A DNA stretch of 22,736 bases, from NCBI GenBank assembly GCA_033064195.1, contig JARBJD010000694.1:1-22736 (forward strand), given 5' to 3'. This document shows positions 1 through 10,268 of this stretch, in pieces. How positions within the stretch are numbered: the first letter of the stretch is position 1; every line of letters starts with the position of its first letter. This stretch comes from Blattamonas nauphoetae. Its lineage: Eukaryota > Preaxostyla > Oxymonadida. Below the pieces are notes generated by a model, which was not told the DNA's origin, did not search any database, and was given only the letters and a program-made list of their open reading frames with translations. A program made the translations under genes and the position numbers.

Positions 1-1942
1 AGAAAACTTGGTGAGTGACAACAGATGGAAGCATGAAGCCAAAACAGAATGTTCTTCACACAATTCAGATATATCGCCTCAACCATTCCATCCAACCGGT
101 GCATGATGATGAATTTGACGATAGACTTGGAGCATCACCTAGTTCTACTCCTTTTTGAGGAAGTTGTCCACATCTTCGAGCGATGACAGCACAAAGCGAG
201 GTGGATACCGATTTCTAGGTTTGACTGTTTCTGTCCACATCAATTGAACAGGTATTAGATGGAAAATGGAAGATAGCAAAGTACAAAACCGTGTCTTTAC
301 CATATTCAGTCTCCACTTTTCACATCCTTCCGATTTCTCCATTCATTGCTGAAAACAACTCTTTTCTGACCCTTTCTTTCTTTCTGTCAACCGAATCAAA
401 GGGCGGAGCGATCACAACTCCAAATTTCGTAATTGGGACAATACCTAACATCACGAAGTTTCCTCACCACCATGTGAGTGGTGAATACATCGTTTCCTCT
501 GTTTTATCTCGATCTCCATCTTCGAGAACAACTGAAACTCAATACAAAAAAGTCAACTCTCCCAATGAAAGTTCCTCCAATTCTTCTTGAAGAGACTCAG
601 AAAGCACTAGTGTCTTTAACCAACCGATTCAAACCGTTTTTCGAAATTAAAATCCGATACATTGATAAAATTCTCCTCTTTTTTGACTCGTTTTCCTTCA
701 CAATACTAGATCCCAAACATTGAGGCTCAAGTACGAATCGCAGTTGTTTCAATGGATGACTTTAATTGTCTCACCCAATTGGTGAGTCGAAACTGTGCTC
801 GTTTCTTTCGAAACAAAGCTTTTCACTGAATTCTCTTCTTCAAATCTTCTCAAAACTTCGGGTATGCCACAAAACCATCAAATCCACAAAAGTCAATCGT
901 CCCGGACAAATGGGAAGAACAATGGAAGAGACTTTCAGCATTGCTGTGATAGCTTGCGCAAATACATATGGGAGGAGATGAAGGTGAATCTTTAGTAGTA
1001 TAGAAGGCGATTTGGGAACCACATTGAAAAGTGGTCGAAAGTACTCTCATTGGTGATTTATTTCACAGTGACTTCGTCAAAACAGTGATTTTCTTCATCA
1101 ATTTGACGCAAAATATTGGAGCAAATTTTCACACTTTTCGAAAATTTGATTACTTTTGTCAATTTTTCTACAAAAATCAACCCGAACAGATTTTGAAACT
1201 CATTTGAAATTCTCAATGACGATGTCGGTCATTGATTAAAACAATCGGATCAAAATCGGATGAGTATTCGTGGAGCTACGTGTCGAACATTTGTCAAAAA
1301 TCGAAAATTTTTAAAATATTTGTTGAAAAATTGGTCATATCTCGACAACCAGCAGAGATCCAGACCTGAAACCACTTGCAATCGATAGCGGACGAAAAAT
1401 ACATCTAGGGTAAATTTTGCAAAACCATTGTTTGAGGAAGCACGAGATACTGGTGATTTACAATGGTCCCAGGGTTGCGATCCCTGTGATGGAGCATTCA
1501 CGCGCTCCCCATCGGCCCGTTTCTGGCTTACTGGGCCGGAATTTTCAAGTTTTTAATGGTGCTAGCTTCCTCCTCGTTTTTCGCTGAATCCCTCGAAATT
1601 TCATAGTGCTGCAGTCACTACTACGTCTCTCAGGATCCAACTAATCTACTATGACCACGGTCACGGTTATAGTGAGAATTTCGCCAAAAGTACGAATTAT
1701 GGGGTTTTCAAAATGTTGTCAAATCGTCTTCAAATTTCACACAAAGGATGAAGAAATTATGAGAAAACAGAAAAAATAATTTGGAAAAAATTTTCGTCAG
1801 GAGCCAAGATCCATTTTGACCCTGTATTTGACTGCAGTAAAATCGATATTTTCATTTTCGAAAATATTTTCATCCAAGGTCATATCCGATGCGCTCTTTC
1901 GATTGCCGCAAGAATTATTGAATTCGGATCAGTGGTTGTCGA
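1..1942. other. Left flank without a convincing gene
   Basis: The stretch is AT-rich and its open frames are short and dissimilar to any family I know. The only protein-like piece is a 43-codon minus-strand frame from an ATG at 451 to a stop at 320, containing GIVPITKFGVVIAPPFDSV. It could be an exon of a decayed host gene and I do not recognise it. From about 1040 to 1330 the sequence is rich in short A/T runs typical of noncoding DNA. A stem-loop cluster at 1470-1538 is listed separately. I found no inverted repeat shared with the right side of the element. Confidence 0.4.
1470..1538. other. Cluster of three consecutive stem-loops
   Basis: Three inverted repeats follow one another. The first has a perfect 5-bp stem CAGGG/CCCTG around a 7-base loop (1470-1486). 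The second has GGAGC/GCTCC at 1491-1508, or an alternative longer pairing GATGG-AGC with GCT-CC-CCATC. The third has CGGCCC/GGGCCG at 1513-1518 and 1533-1538 with a 14-base loop. The first resembles a tRNA T-arm, but no upstream tRNA-like half is present. This is unusually GC-rich for its surroundings. It could be a structured RNA or the remains of a small mobile repeat. Confidence 0.4.
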
Positions 1943-2122
1943 GTCTTGCCTTTGGCAAGGCTTCGAACCCGCCAGGGGCGAGAAAAATGGTTTCATTTTT
2001 ATTTTTCATTTTATTTTTTGTACTAAATGAATGCAACAGTCTCGCCTCAGCGAGGCTTCGAACCGACAGGGGTCGAGAAATCTATAACGTCTCGTCAGAG
2101 ACTTCGAACACTTCAAGTGGAG
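1943..2122 (+). repeat. Three double-hairpin repeat units (A, B, C)
   Basis: Three related units of 34-40 bp lie at 1943-1982, 2039-2077 and 2089-2122. Each begins with GTCT or GTCTC and folds into a first hairpin. A shared TTCGAAC comes next, then a second shorter hairpin and a final GAG. First stems are CTTGCC/GGCAAG in A, CTCGC/GCGAG in B and GTCTC/GAGAC in C. Second stems are CGCC/GGCG, CGAC/GTCG and CACTT/AAGTG. The stems differ between units but pairing is kept, while the linker is constant. Units B and C lie inside the coding frame that starts at 2027; unit A lies just before its promoter motif. Two further units occur in the opposite orientation at 11768-11843. Confidence 0.7.
1996..2019 (+). 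promoter_or_regulatory. T-A-T motif before the 2027 gene, double copy
   Basis: TTTTTATTTTT lies at 1996-2006 and a second TTTTATTTTTT at 2009-2019, seven bases before the ATG at 2027. This is the first of ten such motifs in the element. Confidence 0.6.
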
Positions 2123-2515
2123 CCAAAGGCGTCGAACGAATGCAAAGCAAGCGTTGATTGAATCAATGAAAAAGAGAACTGTGAACTCGTTTCTGATTAC
2201 ATTCACGGGTCAACACCAGTCATTTATGTTTTCGAAGGCGTTGAATGGAGGATAAAACCGAAGTTGTGGAATCAAGGTAATCGACCTCACATGTCACAAC
2301 GTCGACACTACACTCAATCGTTTGTTGAAAATGAACTGAGGCAGTACAACTGTGAGCTCGTCGGTGAGTACAATCAAGTGCTCACACCGTTCACATATCG
2401 GGTGATTGGAGATGATATAGTTTACAAAATCAGACTCGATTCATGGTTGAAAGCGAAGAATAAGCCACCTTTGAGAAATCGAAAAAAGGACTTAACTTTT
2501 TATTTTTTGTTTTAA
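2027..2515 (+). pseudogene. Small element gene with duplicated module
   Basis: An ATG at 2027 follows a promoter motif at the usual distance, and one reading frame covers the interval with about one break. The first 32 codons are made largely of hairpin repeat units B and C. The rest contains two similar blocks, one starting NCELVSDYIHGSTPVIYVF near 2177 and one starting NCELVGEYNQVLTPFTYRV near 2348. Each is followed by a charged strand and a W-containing end. Short repeats of this style, with a conserved EY/DY, TP and alternating hydrophobics, occur in small DNA-binding modules of nuclease-like proteins, but the match is only by eye. The frame runs into the next promoter motif and ends there, so it is separate from the polymerase gene. 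No function is assigned. Confidence 0.5.
2497..2508 (+). promoter_or_regulatory. T-A-T motif before the polymerase gene
   Basis: TTTTTATTTTTT lies 17 bases before an ATG at 2526, the longest spacing seen. It overlaps the last codons of the preceding gene. Confidence 0.55.
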
Positions 2516-2525
2516 TTTGTAGTAA

Positions 2526-5500
2526 ATGACAACACCCTTCAGTCACTTCAAAATTATATTCGACAAATTCACGAACTATTTCCAAATACTATTTTCGCTT
2601 TAAATGATGGTCGAACATATAATCCAAATAGTACATACTATCAATGTCAATATTCGTTTCTCCTTTCAATGCTACGACACCGAGATGTTGAGTTTCCATA
2701 TCCAACAGTTAATCTCAATTTCAACACTCTTCAAGTATTTCTGAAAGAAGTGAAAAACAGACGAGCGATGTCGACAGAGGATCACAATGTCATCATCATT
2801 GACATGAAAGCACATCCGAGAATTCACGAAACTGAATTGAAAGGGAAGTGTTCAAAATCACACGGAAACTGAAATCGATTGAGGAGAAATTGGTGGATCA
2901 CTGGATGAAGAATCTACTGATCATTCAAAGAAGAATGAACAAATGGAATACAGAGAAGTGAAACAATTTGATGGATTCAATGAATGCATCTTACTGGCTG
3001 AACCACGAAACAAAACTGCATTTGATACTTATTTATTGAAGGCACGAAAGAAGTTCAAAAGAATGAGGTCGAGAAGGTTGAAGAGAATGGAAAACCTTAT
3101 CAGCTGTACTTTCACAATCCATCCTGAAGAATGTTGAAGAAATCACATCCTTCATCAAAGCAGTGTTCGACAAAGAGAAGGATCATCCATTCAAGATCCA
3201 ACATCGACTTTTGGAAAGATTGTTGAAAGAAAAGATGGTGATGAGACATTGTACAACGATTTCAGACCAGAACTGGAGAATTCATCAAAGAGTTTTCCGA
3301 CGGTGATTAGAAACGAGCCAGATATTAAAGTATGAATCAAGGATGAATCATCTGTACATTGATTCAATTCGACAGTTTCCAGTGCATGCTATCCTTTGTG
3401 AACACATCAAAACGAGTTCGGAAGTTCAACAAAGCACTATCGTTCCTCACACTTCCTGAAATTCCTGGTAAGAAAATCTCAATCAATATGAGAAACACAG
3501 AAGCGTACAAACTCTTCGCAGAATTTGAGAATCTTACATCTTCGACCACATCAATTAACGGAACATCTACGAAATTATCCAGGATTTGATGTTGCTTGTG
3601 ATATGGAGAAAGCAGTGATTGAAATTCAACATCACAGTTCACATTTATGAATACGACGAAGATAAGAAGCGAGTACTTCCTCAGTCAATCGTACATCAAC
3701 GAGAATGATGATGCAAGAGTTCTTCCACTTCTGATGATTCCACTGACGGCAACTCTTGTTCATGGAATGTACATCATCGATCCTGAGAAAATCACTGGAT
3801 ATAAACTCTGTCCATTTTGTCAATCAAGAGGATTCCAGGTGAAGGATTCACACTTCTCGAGAGACTATGAGAAGCATCTCAAAGAATGTAAAGAAGTTGA
3901 TGGAAAACATGTGAAGTAAGATCTCCTTGATAAAACACCAAGACCTTATGTTCCACATATACTCAACAATAAGACTCATGAATTTCTGATGGCACATAAG
4001 AGACAAAATGAATTCAAACCAACACAATACTATATCACGTACGATTTCGAGACGATGGAAGATCTTATTCTTGACAATTTATTCTCTGACGACAACACAC
4101 AATTGATCTCCCACTTGAAACCTCTCTCCGTTGCATCAGCAATCAAAACAAAATCAGGTATTCAATCAACCTACTTTGATCTTCGAGATGGAAAAGTTTT
4201 GTGAAGCAATGAATCAGAGAACTCTTCAAATATGCAGAAACAGTACGAGATGACAATTTATATGAAGACCCTGAAATTCCTTCACAAAATGAAGTCAGTG
4301 TGATTGGATTCAACAGCTCCAGATTTGACATCAATCTTATCTTTCGAGATATCGTTGACAAAGATTGGAAAGTGGTGAGCTTCCTGGGATCAACAACAAA
4401 GTACAAACAAGTATTGATCAGACATGAGAAGACACAACAAGTACTTCGGTTCATTGACATGATGTCATACACAGGACCAATGACATTGGATAATACAGTA
4501 GAAGGCTTTTGGAGGAAATACCACTCTCAGAAATCATTCTTTGCCTACGAATCATTCGATTCATCAGATTACGACACAGTGCTGAGCAAACAAGAACCAT
4601 TCTCCAAATATAAATTCTATTCCAGTCTGAACAACAGTGAAATGTCAGACCCCGATTATCAATTGTACCTTGATGATTGGAACAAACAAGGCTTCAAGAA
4701 CTAGTTGGGAATACCTCAAGTTCTACAACATCAGAGACGTCGAATGCATGATTGCACCACTGGACAATCTCATTGATCTGAACTTCCAATACAAAGTGGA
4801 CATGTTGCACAATCTCTCACTGTCAGCAAATGCTTCTGCAATCAAGTATGCTTGCCTCTACAAAGACTTTGATATTGATGCGGACTATAATGAATGTGAC
4901 GAATCTGGACCAATCAAATCACCAAACAATCCTGGAAATACAAAGTGGAAGGATACAGGTATCAAGACGCAGAAAGCTCATCGCAATACTGACCAACAAT
5001 GTCACTGAAGCGGATTCCGACTGGTTTGTTCAACAGTGCAGGAGAGTGTGCTACATCTGCAAGTGTCACTTCACACAAGCAATCAAACCAACATTGGATA
5101 GACTCGACAATGCAAAGGACATTCAAAGAGAACGTGAAGATTTGCTGTGATTACTGCAACACCTACAAGTCAAACCAAGATGAACATCTCACAAGATTGA
5201 GAATTCAATTAAAGAAATACTGCATCTGGAAATCATTGCCGATGACTCTGACACATGAGCAAACATATCACAAGTTAAGAGCAGCAGTTACTGGAGGATT
5301 ATCAAATGTTCAACACCGACAGAACATCAAAGACGTGACACCAATCAATCACTTCACGGTAAAAGACAACACAGTCATTTCCAAAGATACAGAACACATC
5401 ATGACTCACGTTTGTGGTGTTGATTTCAATTCACTGTATCCAAGTGCTTTCTCATCAATCAAGAACAAGAACAATCCATACACGAAACACAGAATGTATA

Positions 5501-6766
5501 TGCCAGGAAGATGTTTGTACACAGCAACGGGAGATAAAGAATGTCGGGAGATCATCGAGAACAAGAATCAGAAGACATTGTTCGTTGCTGAATTGAAAGG
5601 ACACATCGATGAAAAGGACATCAATGATTTCATGAACTTCCCACCAATCTTCAGAAACATCATTGTCAATACAACAGAAGAGAACATTGGAGAGAAGACG
5701 TATTCATTGATGAAGAAACATGGATTGAAGACTGATGACAAACAAAGAAAACTGACTCAACTCTTGAGCACTCACGATCAGTATATGTTCTTTTCGACAT
5801 ACTATCTGTGGTTCCTCATTGACTACTGTCACTTCATCGTAGATGACATCAAGTGTGTGATGGTGTTCTCGAGACATGCTGGATTTGAACCATTCGTGAC
5901 TTCATTCATGAATGCCAGAATAGAAGCAATGAAGGTTGGAAACAAAGGAAAAGAACAATTCTGTAAGACCAACTTGAATGGAAGTTACGGATACGATGGA
6001 ATGAACACTGAGAAGTATAACTCAATCACAATCTGCAATGAGAAGAGAACGTACTTGAAACAGATGATGAAGGATTTGTGGCGACAAGAGAGATCAACGA
6101 GGATAGCTACATCTGTGATTGAAGACAGAGAAAGCATCGTGTAAAACTTGTCTGCAAGAAGCAGTCTTCACACTCGACAATGCGAAGTTCTGGTATCTGA
6201 ATTTCATCTACAATTTCATGTACAAATGTCTAGACATGAACAAGATTCATTTCTGTGAAGGAGACACTGACTCTGCATACTGGGCAATTAGTGGAGATCC
6301 GAATGCTGGTATTCATCAACAATTTGAACACGTGATTGCTGACAAAGAATTCTATGATGCACACAAATATGAATGGTTTCCCAATCCTGAAAAGGGTGTC
6401 GATGATGAGAAGAAACTGTTGGGATTAGCAATTGAAAGGAAGGTGAACAGATGATCTGTCTTGCACCAAAGTGTTTCTCTCTCGATGAGAAATGTAAGAT
6501 CAAAGGAGTGTCTCTGAAGAAAACAAACATCACAAGTGACGACTATGTGGAGTTCCTCAATGGAGAGAAAACTGTGACAACAACACTGAACTTTCAAACG
6601 AGAAGAATCATGAGCGAAGAGAATACGAATGGATTTGAGATTGCCAAATATTTAACAGCAGAAACTCAGTCTCAGTGGAATACATCTGAAGGCAATCGTA
6701 CTTGAAAATGAATCATGTCCTCCATTCATTCATGGACTGAAAGCAGTGGATTACAAAAGCGAATAA
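2526..6766 (+). pseudogene. Polinton family B DNA polymerase
   Basis: The gene footprint is about 1,400 codons and encoded the replicative polymerase, expected to start from a terminal protein in this family. Visible landmarks in order are a CPFC...H...C zinc-finger-like stretch (about 3809-3888), Exo I YDFETME (4040-4060), Exo II NSSRFDINL (about 4312-4338) and Exo III YNIRDVE (about 4723-4743). These are followed by a CYIC...LDRLDN...CDYCN cysteine cluster (about 5050-5182) that resembles an HNH nuclease fold. The polymerase motifs then follow: A, DFNSLYPS (5421-5444); B, KTNLNGSYGYDGMN (5965-6006); and C, EGDTDSAYW (6257-6283). The first 1,400 bases are less recognisable and would hold the terminal-protein-like or N-terminal domain. 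The gene is broken, with roughly ten to fifteen breaks. It is followed after nine bases by the next promoter motif. Confidence 0.85.
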
Positions 6767-6774
6767 ATACAAAC

Positions 6775-6783
6775 TTTATTTTT
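6775..6783 (+). promoter_or_regulatory. T-A-T motif before the 6790 gene
   Basis: TTTATTTTT is followed by six bases (GTAGAA) and the ATG at 6790. It is a shorter T-run than in the right half but has the same six-base spacing. Confidence 0.55.
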
Positions 6784-6789
6784 GTAGAA

Positions 6790-7509
6790 ATGAATCCACA
6801 GCAGATCGAGGATTTAGTGAAACACCTACTTGTATTTCAACAGCACAGTCGAAGCAAAATTTCCAATATCAGAAATGATCCAACTCAAATTTTACCTGTC
6901 TTTCACTTCGGAGATTTTATCGGGAATATGATACCAACGATCAAAGATATTTCAATGGTTGGTTACTTGCAGAATTTTCTCCAAATTTGTCACTTGCAGA
7001 TGCAAGAAAAGTGATTCAACAGTTTATTTATCAATTTCTCAGAATAAATATTGACGAAGATACCGCTGAACGAGCATATCAAGCTTATCGAAAATACTAT
7101 AATGAAGTCAATCAAATTCATTTTGGACAACCGGTTGTCCCTACAGCGATTCAAAACAAATGTCCAACGATTCCACACTTTCATCATCAATCAGAGCTGG
7201 AAAGAAGAGACGTTTGAAACAATCACATCAGGATTTTCCAGCAAGGGATAGAAGGTTCGAGGAAGATTTATTTCTGACGATTTCACAGGTGCCTGACATT
7301 ATGTCTATGAATCCATCAGAGGTGACAAGATCGGAATTAACCACTCGCCAAGTCCTCGATAAATTGGAAGTGATGAAAGGAATGTTTGATCATCAATAAA
7401 AGACAATTCAGAAGATGAACAGATCAAAGCTGAGAATTCAATCTTGGACAATCAACAGCAAGAACGGAACAATTCATCACAAAACAGATTGTCGATTCGA
7501 AGAAGATGA
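6790..7509 (+). pseudogene. Unknown element gene upstream of integrase
   Basis: The ATG at 6790 follows a promoter motif by six bases. The footprint is about 240 codons with about three breaks. The first part (MNPQQIEDLVKHLL...) looks helical and hydrophobic-patterned; a middle part contains SLADARKVIQQFIYQFLRI. A later part has a basic cluster GKKRRLKQ near 7200 that could be a nuclear localisation signal, and the end is rich in N, Q, S and E. I do not recognise a family. The stop overlaps the integrase ATG as ATGA, so both are likely read from one message. A role with the integrase or polymerase in the nucleus is inferred only from position and the basic cluster. Confidence 0.45.
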
Positions 7510-8671
7510 ATCGTGATTTGTTTATTGTATCACACATACCCAGAGCTGTTGATAGTGATGATACTGATTTCAGTATTGCTCATCCTAAACAAATCCCGGA
7601 TGGTGGACGATCATTTCAAGATTGGTACGATGAATATGTTCACAGATGGACTCTAGCAAATCCAAAACAAACAATGAACTTACGGGAAAAATAACGAGCA
7701 AATATTGCCAATGGAGTACCAATGACAGCAAGACCGGTTGAAAAATATCATATCCTTTTCGATCAAAGATGCAGTTCATGTCGAAGGCAATCACTGGTGA
7801 TCCACACCAAACCTCAGACAGAAAGGTTCCTCAGAAGTGTGATCGACCCTATTTCTCACCGAAGTCAGGATCATGGGAAATTGATCTTGTTTTCATTCAA
7901 TCACCAACGTCGAAAACAGTACTGCAGATTTACCTCTTTGCCATCAACATCAACACTACATACCTTGTTGCAATTCCAGTACTGGATAAATCATGGAGCA
8001 AAGTCAAGACTGCAATCAATGATCTAATTCATCATCGTGGAGTTAACGTCAACAGCATTCGTGGTGATGGAGAATCTGCTTGGACAAGTGGAGAAGCATC
8101 AACGTATTTTAAGCAACAAAAGGTCAGTACATATTTCACAAGTTCACCTTTCACAAATCACAACAGAATTGTCGATCGAGTGATCAGAACAATCAGGGAT
8201 GGATTCCAAGACAATGCGAGCACAAATGGCAAATCATTCACTGATGAATCAGATGGTGAACTATTACAACGTGACTCCACATCGAGCGTACTGGAACAAA
8301 TTCACTCCACAGCAGGCACAAAACAATACGTGAGATCGAAGCACTGTATATCTCCAGTTGTGAAGAGCAATTGAAGAACATTCAACGACAACAGACGACA
8401 CAATTATTGTGGCGATACAAACCAGGAAATATATTGTTGATTCACCTAGATTTAAACAAAACTGCTGCCAAATTTCAGGAAGAAGCGAAGACAGTTTCAA
8501 TTCGTGAGACAATTCATGGAATACAAACACGGAAATGTGGTGGCTTCATTAATGAATGGACTCACCAGTTTGTCGAATGTGGTGTACGTTCCTATTCAAC
8601 ACACAAAATATCACGCTGCTTCCATCGATGATTTGTCACCAGAGTTTATTGATGATTTTAATTTGGTGTAG
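7506..8671 (+). pseudogene. Retroviral-type (rve) integrase of Polinton
   Basis: This encoded the integrase that joins the element ends to host DNA. Visible parts are an N-terminal region with FQDWYDEYVHRWTLANPKQT (about 7614-7673) and the catalytic core with SWEIDLVFI, whose Asp codon is at 7882-7884. A second acidic motif RGDGES has its Asp codon at 8065-8067, and TNHNRIVDRVIRTIRDGF (about 8154-8207) marks the third catalytic region. The C-terminal part has RYKPGNILLIHLDL (about 8415-8456) and a later VPIQHTKYHAAS stretch (about 8588-8623). Both are typical of the SH3/chromo-like tail of Polinton integrases. The gene is broken, with about four or five breaks. It lacks its own promoter motif and starts in an ATGA overlap with the preceding gene. 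Confidence 0.82.
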
Positions 8672-8679
8672 TACAGAAG

Positions 8680-8690
8680 TTTTATTTCTG
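8680..8690 (+). promoter_or_regulatory. T-A-T motif before the coiled-coil gene
   Basis: TTTTATTTCTG is a weaker copy of the element motif, followed within five bases by the ATG at 8695. Confidence 0.45.
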
Positions 8691-8694
8691 TTAA

Positions 8695-9049
8695 ATGACA
8701 TCTTTGAAAATATTAGAACCTTTTGATCCTGAACAGAAAGAGTTCAAAAACATTCATGAGTCATGACTTTCAGAGATATTTGGAAAGAATAGAAAGAATT
8801 GAATGAATTGACGACTCAAAACTAAATCGGATGATCCAAATTGATGGATACAGAATAACAAAAATAAGAGGTGAGATTGCACTGAGGAAAGTCAGCAATG
8901 AAAGCATAGGCGAATCCTAGATTGATCAAAGATTGTCAGATATTGAAGAATCAATTCGAAGGCTCACAGATAGTCTCAGCATGAGGTTTCGAAGTCTTGA
9001 CGAGACCATTCACAATCTAATCCAAGAATTAACTGACTCTTCTGATTAA
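8695..9049 (+). pseudogene. Small coiled-coil element protein
   Basis: The ATG at 8695 follows a promoter motif. The footprint is about 118 codons with about three or four breaks. The C-terminal third, from IDQRLSDIEESIRRLTDSL onward, has heptad-like spacing of I, L and F and ends at a TAA at 9047-9049, so a coiled coil is likely. Small coiled-coil proteins are common in virus-like elements but I cannot name a family. Its last 21 bases overlap the end of the minus-strand ATPase gene. Confidence 0.5.
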
Positions 9050-9877
9050 ACCTTCTTTGTTGATCTCTGTCAGTGCTACTCCATCTCTGTTGTATCGAAG
9101 AATGACTGCTTCACATTTTTGTTTTCGTTGATAGACATTCCAGAATTGTCGAATGTCAATTGGGGAGTTCAACTGAGGATACACTCTACTGATTCGTTCT
9201 TTGTTGAATCCTCCAAAGATCCACATTGAATCGATGTTCGACTTCATGTCTGCTGACAAACTGAAGAGCTCATGCATTATCAGAAAGAAAGTGAACTTCG
9301 GTTGTCGATTCTCCAGTAACAAGTCCATCATTGTCATTCTATTTTTGGATGTTCTACGTTCACCTAGGAATTCTGCGACAGTCATCGAGGAGGATAATCG
9401 TTTGGAGATTCTTTTACTGAGAAATCATCAATGTACAGTGCATCAAAGAGAACATCTCTGCATTCATCAGTAATTCTATCTTGCCACTGGTTGTCTATAA
9501 TTTCTTCATAAGCAGCTTTTGATTGAGAAAGTTCCAACAGAAATGGTAGTGCTTCATTATATTTCACTTTCACGTATGGAACGTTCAGTATTGGTTTGAA
9601 TTTATCGAATGTCGGATCAATGTTCTTATCAGTGACGAAGACAAACAGATGGAATAGTTCATTCCGAACCTGAACATTCTGGAGTTTGGCAACCTCTCGA
9701 AGAGCATTAAAGATGTCTTCCACTTCCTCTGTTTCCAACGAGGACATTCACACTATTGCGATTGAAATTCAAGTCTGGATGAATCTGTGATTGGACTTCA
9801 TGAGAAACATTTCTGTTTGATGCTTCATTCAATTTCGCATTCACGTATACTGTCAATGATGAGGTTGATCTTTTCAT
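9029..9877 (-). pseudogene. FtsK/HerA-like genome-packaging ATPase
   Basis: This is the only minus-strand gene of the element. It starts at an ATG at 9877 and runs about 280 codons, close to the usual size of the family, and would power loading of the element DNA into capsids. A P-loop region with VLVGNRGSG lies at about 9719-9748. The middle holds LFHLFVFVTDKNIDPTFDKF and PFLLELSQSKAAYEE. The C-terminal part has LLENRQPKFTFFLIMHELF followed by SNIDSMWIFGGF, the pattern seen in Polinton, virophage and adeno-like packaging ATPases where an ENR.PK..Y/F strand precedes the sensor region. The gene is broken, with about two or three breaks. It is divergent from the 9936 gene with about 58 bases between the two starts. 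Confidence 0.8.
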
Positions 9878-9911
9878 TTATGATTTATCTGCATTTAAAA
9901 TGTAGTTTTCA

Positions 9912-9922
9912 TTTTTTATTTT
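9912..9922 (+). promoter_or_regulatory. T-A-T motif in the divergent intergenic region
   Basis: TTTTTTATTTT lies between the minus-strand ATPase start (9877) and the plus-strand start at 9936. The first ATG after it, at 9925, opens a four-codon frame (MKTT) whose stop overlaps the real start as ATGA at 9936. No similar motif is seen on the minus strand before the ATPase, so the two directions may be controlled differently. Confidence 0.55.
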
Positions 9923-9935
9923 GTATGAAAACAAC

Positions 9936-10268
9936 ATGACTGAAAAGATAAAGTTCAATCCACCACAAAGAAAAGCACAGGCGAAGAGACCGAAAATGAG
10001 ATATGCACAGGCAACCAGAGATGCGATGAAACAAAACTTTGCTGATGATGATATTCGCACCAAATTCAATTCTGCACTCAGTAGTGTTCCGTCAGCATTG
10101 GAATATATTGAAAGAACTGGACACAATTGGGAAGTGAAAATGGAAAAATATGGTAAAGTTCCTGATGAGATGGTCTACGACAAAGACACGAAAGATCTGA
10201 TCGCCGCCAATGGTTTTATGCTTGCACCATTGACAGTCGACCTGTCATCGAAACATATTATTCAATGA
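9936..10268 (+). CDS. Unknown element protein, 110 residues
   Basis: The start chosen is the ATG at 9936, giving MTEKIKFNPPQRKAQ at the N-terminus. An upstream in-frame TTG is less likely. The N-terminal 25 residues are very basic (PPQRKAQAKRPKMR), as in virion core or DNA-binding proteins. The rest is mixed and soluble, with a possible helical stretch around DIRTKFNSALSSVPSALEY. The frame is open throughout. Its stop overlaps the ATG of the next gene as ATGA at 10265-10268. I do not recognise a family. A DNA-condensing or scaffold role is a guess from charge and position among the structural genes. Confidence 0.55.
   Translation: MTEKIKFNPPQRKAQAKRPKMRYAQATRDAMKQNFADDDIRTKFNSALSSVPSALEYIERTGHNWEVKMEKYGKVPDEMVYDKDTKDLIAANGFMLAPLTVDLSSKHIIQ

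Noticed and set aside
291-723. Plus-strand ORFs of 81-99 codons in the left flank
   Set aside because: No true start context, no domain pattern and low-complexity Ser/Phe/Leu composition; they overlap each other in different frames.
1455-1500. tRNA gene suggested by a T-arm-like hairpin CAGGG-TTGCGAT-CCCTG
   Set aside because: There is no A box, anticodon arm or acceptor stem upstream, so only the hairpin is reported.
1648-1671. Imperfect palindrome CTATGACC...GGTTATAG as a possible element end
   Set aside because: It is short, has a mismatch, and has no partner on the right side of the element.
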